NCBI GenBank assembly: GCA_038503035.1
Contig: JAVSML010001001.1
Location: 1-64,000, forward strand
DNA length: 64,000 bases
From: Crocodylus rhombifer
Lineage: Eukaryota; Chordata; Crocodylia; Crocodylidae
Direction of reading: 5' to 3'
Part shown: positions 1 through 12,900 of the stretch, piece by piece
How positions within the stretch are numbered: position 1 is the first letter of the stretch
Layout: each line of letters starts with the position of its first letter
The notes under the pieces: model-generated
Databases searched by the model: none
The model's input: only the letters and a program-made list of their open reading frames with translations
What the model was told of the DNA's origin: nothing
Translations under genes and position numbers: made by a program

Positions 1-160
1 GCCTGACCAGTGCCACACAGAGGGGGAGGATCACCTCCTTGGACCTGCTCGAGATGCATCTGTGGATGCATGACAAGGTGCGGTTGGCCTTCCTGACTGC
101 ATCCCCACACTGCTGGCCCATGTTCATCTTGGCATCAATGATGACTCCAAGATCCTTTTC
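1..160 (-). mobile_element. CR1 LINE fragment (reverse transcriptase C-terminal part), cut by window edge
   Basis: The sequence runs nearly collinear with positions about 23630-23785 of this window, part of the longer CR1 copy there, and in the same orientation (coding strand is minus). Similarity stops near position 160, after a shared GATCCTTTTC, so the copy is truncated there (its 5' side). The other side is cut by the window edge. No open frame of useful length survives. Confidence 0.85.
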
Positions 161-199
161 TGAAAACACAGTGGCCCCTTTCCGCTGCAAGAAGATTCG

Positions 200-300
200 C
201 TTCTTTTTATCTCACTCACCACAAGTCACCCCAGCTGGGACTTAAACTCAGATCTCCCATGTGGTAGGCAGGCAGGCACACAGCCACCACAGGTCAAGAG
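200..300 (-). repeat. Possible tRNA-derived SINE remnant
   Basis: Read on the minus strand, this stretch contains GAGTTTAAGTCCCAGC, which resembles the B box and T-arm of a tRNA, preceded by CATGGGAGATCT. That arrangement is typical of the head of a tRNA-derived SINE. No A box or full tRNA fold is convincing, so this is not called a tRNA gene. Weak call from one motif. Confidence 0.25.
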
Positions 301-2103
301 GTACCAGGTTGTATGATGGTTACATTATGCTGAGAGCATGTGTATATATATTTGCTGGCTTGCTGACCCATCACCATTATTTCTCACACATAGTAGCTCG
401 GATCAATAAAGGTCTGAACTTTTTTTCAATATTTCTATTATTCTTTGAAAGCAACTTCTAAAAAGAGTATCTATCTTGTCTTGGTTTTGCCCTCCTGTTT
501 TTTCTTTCCTCCTTTAAGCCAGAAATGTATTACATTTCTCTTTGTATAAAAAGGCATCCTACACACTGCTTGGCAGGGAATTTTCTCCAACAGACAGACT
601 GGAATGGCACTAACCAGAAGGCTACTCATTTAAAGCATTTGACCCCTCTTAGCACTACAAGAAGCCCATTATTTTCCTGGTGTGTTACACTATTTCATTT
701 GAAGGGAATACCATTATTGCCAATGCCTGAAAATCCTAATCACTGTGGTTTCCCTTAGTTTCTCTCCATGTCCCCCATTTATTTTTTTTTGGGGGGGTGG
801 GGATCCTAGTATTCACGTCAAGAAGCATCTAGGACAGAAAATCCTTGCACATGAATTTCTTTACTCTTCCTAAATGCATGGCATTTCAGCTTTTTCAGGA
901 AATTTCAAGAAATGGGCTGTTACTCTCTGGTTCTTTCAAAGGTACAGCATGAATAAGGCCATCATATACTCTCAATGAGACAAAAAGATCTCAGTGAAAA
1001 AGCTCTTTAGCAGAGTCTAAAGAAAACCTTTTATGTGATGACCTCCTCTCCTATCCTTTTAGAATCTCAAATTGGAGCAGCAGCCATGGTTTCTTTTCCA
1101 GGTCAACAACCTTTTTGATTAAGTATTAAATGGACCTTCTCATCTCTTTCAGAGTACTGGATTTCTTCAAGGTTTATTCCTCTAAATTACCATTTGTGTT
1201 TCTCCCTTTTGCAAGCTGCAATTTTATGTCTCCATTTTCTGAACTCATAACTACTACAGGTGCTTTAATTCCTTTAATCTTATTGTTAGTCACAACGGTC
1301 TATACCAGGACCTCCTCTAAAACTTCAGGCAATGTCAAGTATTTGATGAAATTGGCAAATCATAAGGCAAGAGATTATGATTAGCTTCAAAGCCATGTCT
1401 TTGATAGAATCTTTTGTTTCAATACAAAAATGCATCTTTTCTTCTGTCTTTGGGGATTCATCTGCATTCTTATTTTACTAAAACTAGCAATCACAGTAAG
1501 AGGATTGCATAAATTATAAAATTACATTTTAAAAGCAGAAAGATATATAGCAGAAAAATAGAACATTAGCACAGACAGGACATTCAAATTAAAGAATGCA
1601 TCAGAAGGGAAAGGAAAACAATATTCAAATATGAGAAGAATGCATTTGAAAGGAAAAAACAAAAAAGGAGAAAAATAATAACGCTGAGGAAAAATAGTTT
1701 TTCTTCTTATCTTTCTCTCTTACAAACATCACATTTCTTATCTTTCTCTATTACAAACATCACATTCCTTCCTTTGGCTTGAAAACATGTATTTGGAAAT
1801 GTCACTATATATTAAGAAACGATTTCACTACCTATATGTGATAGGTATCACTACTAGTACTGTAACTAGGCATAGGAGAAAGGGGTACCCACCCTGGGTG
1901 CCATGTTAGGAGGGACACTGGAACTGTCCCCTAGCCCTTCAGATTTCATGCCTGGGCAGCACTGCCATGCCATGAACTCCAAAAGAGTTTCCAGCTCCTG
2001 CTGCTTTATGAGCAACAGCTGAGGAGGGCATACTCTTTAGCCCACAACCCCTGGACCTTGTTCTCAGAACCCACATGCCCCTGATCCATACTCTAAGCCA
2101 CAG
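300..2103. other. AT-rich unique stretch, no gene seen
   Basis: No exon, RNA gene or dated repeat is recognisable. It holds a 31 bp tandem duplication (1706-1736 and 1737-1767, one or two differences). A GC-richer block at about 1860-2100 begins GTAACTAGGCATAGG and may be a decayed DNA transposon; a loosely similar start (GTGTAACCTGGGGGAG) occurs at about 59056. The 84-codon frame at 1130-1384 has no recognisable domain and is probably chance. Confidence 0.5.
1706..1767. repeat. 31 bp unit duplicated in tandem
   Basis: Two adjacent pyrimidine-rich units, each beginning CTTATCTTTCTCT and containing TACAAACATCACATT, lie head to tail. This looks like a simple replication-slippage duplication with no coding or regulatory meaning visible. 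Confidence 0.8.
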
Positions 2104-2105
2104 CG

Positions 2106-2357
2106 ATGGGCACTAAAATGAACCAACAATATGCCAACGTTTTTATGGCTGACCTGGAAAAAGAATTCCTCAAGAACTGCACCAAACGTCTACTATACCT
2201 AAGATATATAGATGACATCTTCTTAATCTGGACTGAAAACCTACAGCCTCTGATTGATTTCTATCACAAATTCAATAATCATCACCTCTCCATCAGACTC
2301 TCTCTTGAATACCCCAGCACCAACATTTCCTTTTTAGACTCTATGATCAATAAATAA
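2106..2357 (+). pseudogene. Penelope-like reverse transcriptase, C-terminal palm fragment
   Basis: This 83-codon frame starts MGTKMNQQYANVFMADLE and contains LRYIDDIFLIW at residues 32-42; the two Asp of YIDD are the metal-binding catalytic residues of a reverse transcriptase. It continues with HHLSIRLSLEYPSTNISFLD, matching the strand that follows the catalytic box in Penelope-like enzymes (family knowledge). The frame ends at a TAA, while the family's coding sequence continues in recognisable pieces downstream to about 3250. The first ATG lies at the 5' truncation point and is not a native start. Not functional. Confidence 0.85.
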
Positions 2358-2698
2358 AATGGTAAAATATAAACCACCACATACAAGAACCCCATGGACC
2401 AATATACATATCTGCACAGAACCAGCAATCACCCTAAACACAGCAAGAAAGCTATATTACACAGCCAAGTCCTCTTGATACCATCGAATTTGCACTGAGG
2501 AGAATGCCCACGATTGTTACCTCGTAAATCTCAAAACAGCTTTTGCCCTTCAGAGAGATAGGCTGCACTTTTGAAAGAGCCACCTGGATACCACATGAAG
2601 AACTGCTGCAGTATAAACAGAAAATACCCATGAATCACACACCAATAGTTATGACATAACATCCTTCCCTGGAACCTATATGGAAAATCCTCAAACAA

Positions 2699-3250
2699 TT
2701 GCAACCTATACTAGAAGGTGACCCATTTATTAAAACGATCTTTCCAGAACCACCCATCCTAGCCGTTAAGCAAGCACCAAACCTCACCAACCTTATCACC
2801 AGAAGCAAACTTCTTATGGCTCAAAGCACAACAAATGGATCCAGACCATGCTGGAACGAGAAATATAAAACCTGCCAACATATCTCCACCGGTCCCACAA
2901 TTACTACACCCCACAACAGAACCATCACCATTCCTGGATCTTACAGCTGCACCTCCAGAAATGTAATATATCTCATCCAATGCACCAAATGACCTGATGG
3001 AAAATATGTAGGAGAAACCAAAGAACAATTGCATAGCAGAATGAACGCACGCCGAAAATCTATTAAAGACAAAAAAATCCAATTACCTGTGGGTACACAT
3101 TTCTCACAAGACAACCACTATCTCCAGACTCCCTGTTCTAATCCTCAAAGGGAATGTATGGAACACCTTTCAGAGACAAGCCTATGAACTTCACTTCATA
3201 AATCTACTGGATCCAAAACACAGTGGACTAAATATAGACAGTGGATTTGT
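2699..3250 (+). pseudogene. Penelope-like linker and GIY-YIG endonuclease segment, broken
   Basis: The first 97-codon frame carries PILEGDPFIKTIFPEPPILA, the Cys-rich CWNEKYKTCQHI motif and the start of the nuclease, NVIYLIQC. An in-frame TGA at 2990-2992 follows directly; the frame then resumes with PDGKYVGETKEQLHSRMNA and further matches to about 3250. In Penelope-like elements the GIY-YIG domain nicks target DNA. Here the two conserved strands are still visible but the domain is interrupted, so it should be inactive. An antisense 107-codon frame over the same bases is a shadow. Confidence 0.8.
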
Positions 3251-3914
3251 GGCACATTATAACCTGCCTGACATCTGATAACCCCAGGTAACCTGTCAGC
3301 ATTTTACCAGCTACATGCTATCAGCAGCTCAACATTTACCCCTTCCCCTGCCCACATCATCCTGTCTCACACCTATTGTCTTCCATTCCCTCTGATCCTT
3401 CACTGCCATGCATTTGCATTTTCACAGACCTGCATTTCACATTTTGGCTTCTATTCCACCCAGGAGAGCACATAAAACTCCAGCAGACTCTCTTTATGCC
3501 TGGAGAAGGGGGTTTGTGCCTCAAAGCTTACAAAGAACAATTTTCCCAACTATTTAGTTGGTCTAATAAAAGATTTACCCAAAGAACCTGATCTGCCTAT
3601 GCCCTTTGACCAACACAGCTACAACCGACAACCCTGAAGCATATCCATAAACATATTCCCTTGGATACTGGCTTTTTATTTTAAATACAGAGTGGTAGTC
3701 TTACTACTGCTAGGTGCAAACTGTAAAGAACACTAATATAGTTTCTTTGCATTTGAGTCATCAACTGTCTGATATGGTTGGCATGGATATATTTGTGATA
3801 GTACAGGAAAAGCCATTTACTTGTCTTACAGAAGTTACTATGCGATCAGAATAGTGGGGTTTGTCCTGAGGAATGTGACTAAGTAGGCTAGATTAAGTGA
3901 AGATCTCAGTACTA

Positions 3915-5092
3915 AGGCTGTGTGAATTTTCCACAACTATTTCATTTCGGAGGTGTTTCAGGCCATTTTGGCACCCAAAGCACTGAATCTGAATGAAAAC
4001 AAAAGGCTCAGAAATATCTCTGAAATGAAACAAGGCATCCGAAACATTTCAGAAAATTTTTCAGACTATGATGGCATTTTGGAGCTGGGCTTGCAGGGAA
4101 ACAGATGTATGCTGCTACCCTGCTGCACGACTTGGCTCTGCAGGGAGCAGAGGTCCACACCAGGGGTCTCCTCACTGCTGCCATCCACCCCATGCTATCC
4201 CCATGATGCGGGGCTGCACAGGGTGGGCAGCAGTGGTGAGGAAACCACAGCGTGGATCTCTGCTCCCTGTGGAGCCAGGTTGCATAGCAAGGCAGTGCTG
4301 GTCCCTGCTGTCTGACCTGGCTCCACAGGGAGAAGAGATCTGGGGCAGCGTGGGATGGGCAGCAGTCGTAAGGAGACCCCTGGCATGGATCTCTGCTCCC
4401 TGCAGAGCCAGGTCATGTGGGACAGCAGTGCTGGTCACTGCCGTGCAACCTGGCTCCTCCGGGAGCAGAGATCCGTGCTTGGGGTCTCCTCACCACTGCT
4501 GCCTGCCCTGAGCAGCCCCACGTTGCCAGGGCAGTGTGGGGTGGGCAATGGCGGTGAGGAGACCCCTGGCATGGATCTCTGCTCCCTGCAGAGCTGAGTC
4601 ACTTCACACAGCAGTCTTACTCGCTGCTCCGTGCTGCTTCCCTGCCCTGCAACCCCCGTGCAGGGAAGGGAGACCCCCATGCAGATCTCTGATCCCTGTC
4701 ACTCACACTTCGATTCTCATCTAAGAAACCGATTACCTGCTTGAGAAATAGTATAGGGGACTGTGTGTGTGAGAAAAGGAGTGAGAATCTAAGTGTGAGT
4801 GACAGGGATCAGACTTCCGCCCGGGGGTCTCCTCACCTGCATGGAGGGCAGCGGGCCTCCCCCAGATGAGTCACCCATGGCCCCGTCCTGCTCCCACTGG
4901 GGCCCCAAGCCCCCAACACCAAGCTCTGCCCCTCTGGGTAGGGTTGTGCAAAGCTTGCAGCCCATTGGAAACACATTCAGAGGAGATTCAGCTGAAACAA
5001 AACAGGACAATGATCCAAAACACTGAAACGAATCACTATCCTCTGAAACAGCTGAATCCAAACCAAACTGAAATAGCCATGTTGCACAGCCC
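3915..5092. mobile_element. TA-flanked non-autonomous DNA transposon, family T copy A
   Basis: The ends are AGGCTGTGTGAA and, inverted, AGGGCTGTGCAA, flanked by TA at 3913-3914 and 5093-5094. Subterminal sequence is rich in alternating GAATC/GATTC-type words, as in copies B, D, E and F. The core at 4080-4680 is GC-rich and built from units repeated in both orientations (GGGTCTCCTCAC and its inverse GTGAGGAGACCCC), so many short chance frames appear. It encodes no transposase. TA flanks with short terminal inverted repeats suggest mobilisation by a Tc1/mariner-type enzyme; that is inference. Confidence 0.7.
4688..4813. repeat. 126 bp imperfect palindrome (nested MITE-like hairpin)
   Basis: Two arms of about 32 bases (4688-4719 and 4782-4813) are inverted copies with one mismatch. 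Each contains CACTCACACTT or its complement. The intervening loop holds GATTACCTGCTTGAGAAATAG. A partial second copy of the loop and right arm lies at about 5350-5440, so this is a dispersed element, probably inserted in copy A of family T. Confidence 0.7.
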
Positions 5093-5349
5093 TACTAAGT
5101 ACAAGAAAGGTAAACAGGCAAAATGAAACAAGGTATGTTTAACAAGTTAAACAACATCTGACTTGTACTTCACGGAAGCTTCCATTTGACCTTGAAGTCA
5201 AGCTGTGTCTTGAAGGAAACTTGCAAGAGGACTTTGCATCAGCACCAATGGAGCCCCTATACTCTCACATTTCTTATTTAAGTGATGCTGTGGAAATGCT
5301 ACTACAGGAGCCTTGCTTGCACCTCATTTTTTTTGGAAATAATCTAGGG

Positions 5350-5440
5350 TTTTTTTGAGAAACTGATTACCTCCTTGAGAAACAGTACAGTGGACTGTGT
5401 GTATGAGGAAAGGAGTGAGAATCTAAGTGTGAGTGCACAA
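5350..5440. repeat. Partial copy of the 4688-4813 hairpin element
   Basis: It matches the loop and right arm of the palindrome at 4688-4813 (CTGATTACCTCCTTGAGAAA and GGAGTGAGAATCTAAGTGTG) but has no left arm. It sits outside copy A of family T, which shows the hairpin is an independent repeat. Confidence 0.7.
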
Positions 5441-8400
5441 GCAGATGTATTTTTATTGTATAGGTGGAGAGGTTTAGGCCTTGCTAGTTTTTCTGAAAGA
5501 AATCAGTTAGCTTTTTGCTTTGGCTATTGTATTTTCTTGAGCATTTTGTAAGCTTGTGCTAAATGATCACCTAAGGCAAATATGACCTAAATCATGTAAC
5601 TCCAATACAGTAACACCCTGACTCTCAGCAAGCATATTTCTTAAATTATATTTGAAAATGTAGTTTTCGAAGTTTATGTACAGCTTCAAAAGAATCCAGA
5701 TACACTTTCCCTGGGATCTGAAATTTCAAATAAGGTATCCTTGTGTGGATATTGCAGCCAGATGCAGCTTCACTCACTTCAAGAGAGCAAACTGTGACTC
5801 TCTGCTCACAAAAGATGAACAGCTCTTGAATACACTTCAGACACCATTTCATAAAACACCATGATGCTTATCTAACAGCTGTTAAAAAATAAGCCTTCAC
5901 ACTGAAGCGTGATAAGAAATCCAGAATTTCTCCACTGCTCCTACTCAAGTTCCCCCCTAGAATATTTTACACGATTACTCAAAGGCTTTCACTGAGTAAA
6001 TCTGTGAGATGCCAAAAGACCATCAAGACACAAATATATCTGTGTAATTGCAAAACTTTACTGATTAGCTAAAAGACATACAGAAACAAAAGCAGGAATA
6101 GTTGTAAATATAGTTCCTTGAACTGTAACAGAGAAGGAGAATATTGGTATTGTTGAAACTGATTGCTATATCACAAAGGAGACAAGGTAAAGACTCAGAA
6201 AGGAGGACTGTCATAGTGCTGCCAGAATCACAGGCTGGGAGAACAGCTCAAGAGTAGAAACATTGAGAATACTTATATTTGGAGAGCCGCATAAGGGGGT
6301 CAAACAGCTATCTGCCCCTTGAGTCAAAAGAATTGGAGTTTTAAGCAAATGAAGTGTAAAAGGATAGATTTGGAACACGTGAAAGAACAGACATCCCAGA
6401 GACATATTTAAATATTCCATTTTAATGGCTTAGCGTATTGGAATTTTCCACCTTAAATGCCCAAGCAGATGGTGGGAAATTGCACTGACATGGGTATATT
6501 TTTGATGATTTGTAAATTTTTTGTATTGAATATATTCACCAAGGAAATGTTTTATTTCTCTCTTCTGTTGTTCTGCAGATTCTCACTAAGATTGGTCATG
6601 AATATGTATTAACTTGCAGTTGTTTAAAAAACACAGGAGGCTTTTTCCATTTATACTAAGCTCTTCTGGGAGGTAGTATCCCAATTCCCACCCCCAGAAC
6701 ACCCTGTCATGGATTATTTTTAAGAGCTTTCATTATGCAGAAGTAAATTCACAGTTGAAGATGTCTATAATTACAAAAGAGTACTGAAAATATAGCAAGG
6801 CAGAAAAGGAATTATCCCATCTTCAGATTTGCCTCTGAACATTAGCTATATAACTATATAAAGAAAGAACAAGCATTTAGCAATCAGTATCTGCCACCAT
6901 CAGCTAGAAAGTTTATTCCACTTACCTAAGCTGCTCCTAAGAGACTAACATTTGAAGGAACCTATGAGAGTTCTGCATCTTGCCTTTATTTCCGTTTCTG
7001 CAGAACATTTTTCTTATGACCTCTGGCATACCTGAAAGCCACTTCAACAAACATACTATCAATATCACTTGGTGAAATGTACTGGTTTGAAAACATCACA
7101 GCAAGCTTAAAATGTAATATTAAAACATGATTTATTTTTTTAAAGTATGTTAATTGGTGGGAATAGTCTTAATAGATAGCTGAATACATTTGTGGAAAAA
7201 GAGGCAAGAACCAAAAGAGGGACATCAGGAGGACAGTTTAGGAGTTTTCACTTCCCTGACTTAGTCTTTGTGCTGGCAGGGTCCCAAATGAACACTGCAA
7301 TAAATAGCATCATACATAAGAGACTGTGAAACACTCGCATCCTGTGGACTGGGCAGGGATTTTATTCATAATTTCATACACAGTTTACAACTTGCCGCAG
7401 AGGTTCCACGCTATTATCAGTGCATGTTCTTAGCATAAAAGAGAAATAAATTCTGCCAGTTAGCTGAATTTCCATCACAATATCTGGATGAAATACCATT
7501 AAGATTTAACTCAAGAGAAAATGCTATGAATTATCCTAAAACGCTGTATCAGTGAGCCATCTTTGCTAAACACAGCAGTTATGCACAGCCATGTGTCATG
7601 ACATCTGAACAAAAATCATAGAAGATTCTACAGTACATTTGAAATTTACCTATGTTGTCATTATATAGCTGCATCATTTTTTGTTTCTCATATACTGGCA
7701 CTAGTTTTCAAAGACTGATCATACCAGCCACTGCACTCGTAGGAAAATAGTCACTCATCAATAACACAGACTATAAAAGACAGCAAAAACACATTCCTAA
7801 GGTGCCCAATTCTTTTCTTTAGAATACTGAATCCTTTGTAAATGGATTACGTTCTCTTTACTCGTAGCTAGAGCTATCAATCACTGGCAGGAGGTCGAAA
7901 TGACTTACCAATCAACTCTTTTTCTAGAATTTGTACTTCCCACAGCTGAGTGCCACAAACTTTTTATTAGTTCAAACTAATATTTAAGCAAAACTATTTC
8001 AACATCCAGCCATGTGATAATTAAAATATACCCTTCAAAAGAGTGATTTTGAAACAAGTGCTTTAGCTAGTTAGAGTGCTACAGATTCTGGTATGAAAAT
8101 ATGTGGATCCAGATTTTGAAAAGGGCAGAGGGGGATGGCCACCACAAAGAGCCAGATTAACCATCCCTTGGCCCTGCAATCACCATAGTTTCATATGGCG
8201 AGTGAGGATCTAAAGTCTTAAATTTGGCTGTGGCTGCAGAGCCAGGGAAAGGTTAACTTGCCTCTTGGCAGCAACACCTAATACCTCCTCTCACACCAGC
8301 GGTGTCTCTCCTGGTGAAGGGAGGTGGGGAAGAGATGGAGGGAGCCAAAGAGTGAACTCCTGATGTGGCTCCGTGTGGTTGGAACCCACTGGCCTCTACC

Positions 8401-9674
8401 ACAGTGGTCCTCTTTACTGAGCATCCTGGGGCCTGTGCCCCGGTTGTCCACTCACACATACACAACTGGAAGGAGAAACTGAAGGGGGAGCAACATACCC
8501 TCCCCACCATCCTCCCTGGTCCCTGGGAAGATCAGTGCTTTCCTTTCTGAACTGGGCCTCTTATGAGTATTTTTGAGCTTTTTCTGAACTGGGCCTCTCC
8601 TCTGAGAAAGTGGAGTTAGGAAGAAGGAGTAATGCTGGCTTTCAGGATTTCAGGAAAATGTTGAGGTAAAGGGCTGGTGGCAGAGCAGTTATCTTGCTAG
8701 TGCTCCAGAGTTTAAGCCTCATCTCTGACTTGGGCTGAAAGCTACTCCTAGCAGACCCATCTGTCTAATGGGTACTTCTCATTTGAGCAAGAGAAACAGA
8801 GGCTGATATATGTGAAAGCTAGTTACATTTCTTTCTCAGGCTTTCTAGGCTTAGGCTGACCATGTCTGACTAGATCTACATAAACTGGGACCAGAATTTA
8901 ATTTCTATATAGAAAGCAATTCAAAGACAAGAAAACTGTTGATTATTTCTGACACTCTTATTTCTCTCTTCTTTTGCTATTCAGCAATCTAGCTGTAGGT
9001 GATTAGTGCATGCTAGATCATGGCTGAGTCGATAAGATTATTCAACTTTTATATAAATCACACTTGGTTGGAAGGATACTGAGTGACATTATATTGAAAT
9101 TTTTGTGATCACAGCTGCAGCACAAAAGTGACCACTGGGTTCATTTATTGGGCTCCCTGGAAAAGTAGAACGGTCTTTGAAATTTTCTATGGAGTCTTCG
9201 AGTGCCAAGTGATCTTACCACCCATTTAAACACTTTCTGGTTCAGTAACAATCCCCTTGGCTGCAAGGACTTCCTGCTCAGCAAATGTGCCATTGTACTG
9301 GTGTTTCTTTTACATGGATGGCCTTAAAGGACACAATGTTCTTTGTGCCTGTTAACTATATGGAGAGGTTTCCATTGACACTTTAGTTCCTTTGTTCTTC
9401 ATTGCCAGTTCAGTTAACAAGACTATGATTACACACTGTCTATCATGTTGCACTTTCCAATCTCTCTAAAAGAGTTTGTCACTGTGCTCTGTTTCAGGAA
9501 ATGTATGCTACTTTCCCCCTCTTTCATCCAAATTCTGTGGACAATGTATTCTGCTCAATAGGCTACCTTCTCATATACTGGCATCTGAAGTCAGGACACT
9601 TGTTTTCCCCTTAACATGGCAAATTAAAAGGAACAGAGATCCTCTATTACCAGAGCCAAGGATTCCCATACCTG
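5441..9674. other. AT-rich unique stretch, no gene seen
   Basis: No coding exon, RNA gene or clear repeat is recognised. A GC-richer block at about 8100-8600 may be an old DNA transposon (it contains AGAGCCAGATTAACCATC), but no paired ends are visible. A 17-base direct repeat, TTCTGAACTGGGCCTCT, occurs twice at about 8550-8600. The 85-codon minus frame at 8253-8510 lies in this block and is probably chance. Confidence 0.5.
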
Positions 9675-9682
9675 CTCTGGTC

Positions 9683-9940
9683 TTGGGGTTCGCAACCTTT
9701 TAGAAGTGATGGATCCCCTGCCACTACCAACTCTCCCAGTCACTGAATTGCCAGCATCCCAATGCACATGCAACCTATCCAACCACTGACATCCCAATGC
9801 ATGTGCAACCCAAGTGACAACTTTTCCCAACACATATGCAACTCAGCAGCTGAACTGCTGTCAGTGTCCCAGCTTTCTGAGCCAGATGCAATGCTTGGCA
9901 GGCCCAATTTGACCTGTAGGATACAAGTTGCCAACCCTTG
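9683..9940. mobile_element. hAT-like non-autonomous DNA transposon (258 bp)
   Basis: The ends read TTGGGGTTCGCAACC and, inverted, CAAGGGTTGGCAAC. They are flanked by an 8 bp target duplication, CTCTGGTC (9675-9682) and CTCTAGTC (9941-9948), 7 of 8 identical. An 8 bp duplication with this kind of terminus is the hallmark of hAT elements (family knowledge). The interior has two imperfect copies of a unit containing CATCCCAATGCA and no transposase frame. Confidence 0.75.
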
Positions 9941-9948
9941 CTCTAGTC

Positions 9949-12900
9949 CTCTGAACTTTTTGATTCATCAAAGAATACCCTGGAGTTCTTTTGGCGAAGA
10001 ATAGACATTTGAAAGATTATCTTTTTAAGACTCAGAAAAAGCTTACCATGCAATTACTGCAGCCATCCATATTAAGTGAAGCACTGGCCAAACAGGTGAG
10101 GCCATTAGTTACAGTACTTTGGGCAAAACTCCAAACTGCTGGCTTTGCTCACCCCCTCCAAGTCACCCATCATATGAGGAAAATCAATACTGAGCTTTAA
10201 GAAATTAAAAAAAAAGCTCCCCCCCAATCAAGCAACCTCCTGCGGAGATTATGACATAAATTTGGAGTGTGCCTTAAACAGCAGTAAGAGTAACTACGAT
10301 ACCACAGTACTAGTACAACACACTAGAGAAGAACAGAAAACATATACTACACTTTGGACATCACTGGGCTTCTTATGTGGTAACTGCACTATTAAAAATG
10401 AATAAGGATAAAAGGATAGGATCAATATGCTTGACATGTAATGTGAATGTGAGAATAATCCTAACCCAATTAATTGCAGGATGAGATGTATTAAATACCA
10501 CTTAAATTAGAAGGTTCCAAATCACTGAACGTCTTACCAGATTAGGTACTGTATGAATATTTAGAAATTGTAGAACTAGATCATGTAGAAACAGTGACCG
10601 AAATGACCATTTTGAATGAGAGCATATTTGTTGCATTTATTTTATGATCTCAGTTCTTTGGTAGAATGGAAAAAAATCTTTAGGTCTTTGATTTTCATCT
10701 TCACAAATGTAATTTAAAACAAAATAGTAGAAGCAAGGAGCAAGTGAGGAGTCAATTTCCTTATCCAATTGGATACAGCGAAATTCCTGAAACATAGTAC
10801 TTGTGCTACAAACTGAAATCTATATTACCAATAACAATGTATTCACTATCAAAAACAGCTGGGACACTGGGAACTTTTTGAAGCAGGACTTCTTCACGAA
10901 ATCACAAGCTGTAATTTGCATTTGATTTACAATGAGAAATAAAAACATCCTTTCATTGCTTTGATGTGTTAAACAAGAAATTAGCAGGATAGGCTCTTCA
11001 AAGATACCCTGTTCCACTCGGGGACCTAGGTTATGTTTTGAATCAGAGAGTGATTCCTCCTTTCTAGCAGTTTCAGGCTATTGCATAGTAAACTCTTTAA
11101 ACCATCTGTGTTAATGAAAGGCACAGAGTCCTTTGTGTAAAACTTTTGCAGGAAAAGCATGCAGCTGTAGGTAAAACATGCTCTTGCTGTTCTATCTCTA
11201 AAACATGCTTTTTGAGTAGTGTATTTGAGCAGACTTATGGCTTCTTTTCCCTGAGGCAACTGCAGTAGTTGCCCAATCTTGGTTGTTTTGACTTATGGCC
11301 CTAATACATAAAAAAGCACAGCAGACTTCTGTCCCTAAATCATTTGGACACATTTAAAATCTCCTCTACTCCAATTTTGATAATTTTGAAACTTATAAAC
11401 TGTACAGAATTTCTGTAAGACATACACCAATACATGGTTTAAGACATACACCAATACATGGTTTAACTGTGAAGTATGATTAAGTGGCATAATCAAATAT
11501 ATGCAAGTTTACATTTTAGTTCTATAAACTAAACTTGGTTTTAGAGCATCCAATAATAATTTCACCATCCACTATTTCCTATGTATTAAAGTAGCCAAGT
11601 ATTTCAAGACTATGAAATCTGAATTCCCCCCATTTACTCTTCCATACCCTGCATAAAACTTACCCTAGCAAACTAGAGCTTGGTAACAATTTCCCCAGAA
11701 TATCAAATTTAAATTTATAATACAAAATTCTATGAGAATGAGCATGTTACACTGGTGATATATTCATTCAGGCTTCAGGAAAGAGAGCCACACTCTGAAG
11801 CACACTATTGGTTTATGTAGTTTATGAAAAATGGCTTCAAATACAAAACAGAAAATCTATTTTTATTCCCTGGAAGCTCAGGAAACAGTACAGTTATAGC
11901 AATAGTAATCTGATCAAATCTAAGTGAAGAGAAACAACACTGGGCAAAAATGGGAGGGGGGATGAAGTCACCTAAAAACAAATAGTATTTTGTAGACAAA
12001 AATCTTGATGGATATGGACATCGATGCACATAAATCCATGTCACGAGGGATATGTTTGGAGGCAGATTTGCTTGTGTAATCCAGTTGTTTTGTGCTATTT
12101 TGACATAAAACGTTATAAAACCATTCTAATTACCAGGTTTGTAGGATTTAGGACTATGCTGTCATAACTATGAAAGCAATTAGAAGCCCAGTCATATTGG
12201 CGACAGTGGCTTATAACCACTGATATTAATTTTAGTTGGGATCTCATGTTAATTGATGTTTTTGTTTCAGACACATCTTAAAAGGAAAATGTCCACAAAG
12301 ACAACCACAAATGTATTATGATAAAAAAATCTTATAGTGTCTATGTTATTCTTACAGTTTTGAAGCCAAAGGTTTAGAATGTTTTGCAAAGGCAATACTG
12401 CATTCCAGTATAAATTTATTAAAAATATCTATTCAATGTTATATGCTGAATTAAATAAGGATAGCACGAATGAAAGTATGAATCTTTTCCTTAAGTTGTA
12501 AATAGGGCTGATGCTACCAAATGAGATAACGAGATAAAGTTGATGCTAACATGCCTGGCTTCACTAAACAAACATCGATTTTAAAGAAAAGGGATGTACT
12601 TGCTGTGTGATTTAACCTATGCCTTAGTACATTCTTTCTTAACGCAATCTACAAAACAACTCTTTTTATTAGAAGTGAGGCAAAGGAAGTGCCTCAAAAC
12701 ACATCCAAAAAAAATGTCCTTCCTTTCTTTTAAAATCCCAATCCATTTTACTCAATAAATAACACAATAGGATTCAGTTTTCCTTTAAAAAGTGAAGAAA
12801 GGAAACTAAAATGACATTTACAAGAAAATCACCTGTAAGTAATAAAAGAAATCCACAGGCTCTGAAACAGGATACTATTACATTTTCATCACATATTATG

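Larger units (their letters stand above)
2104..3640 (+). mobile_element. Penelope-like retroelement (GIY-YIG type), 5'-truncated and decayed
   Basis: Plus-strand pieces read in order as a Penelope-like element. They are the end of the reverse transcriptase with a YIDD catalytic box (about 2205-2216), the connecting region with PEPPILAVKQAP, a Cys motif (CWNEKYKTC), and a GIY-YIG nuclease segment (VIYLIQC then KYVGET, about 2965-3020). The 3' tail contains TTTAGTTGGTCTAATAAAAG near 3555-3574, a typical end of such elements in reptiles. Similarity starts abruptly at the MGTKM segment, so the 5' half of the reverse transcriptase is missing. Frameshifts and stops make it inactive. Confidence 0.85.

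Noticed and set aside
200..300. tRNA gene on the minus strand
   Set aside because: Only a B-box-like segment is visible; there is no cloverleaf or A box, so at most a SINE remnant.
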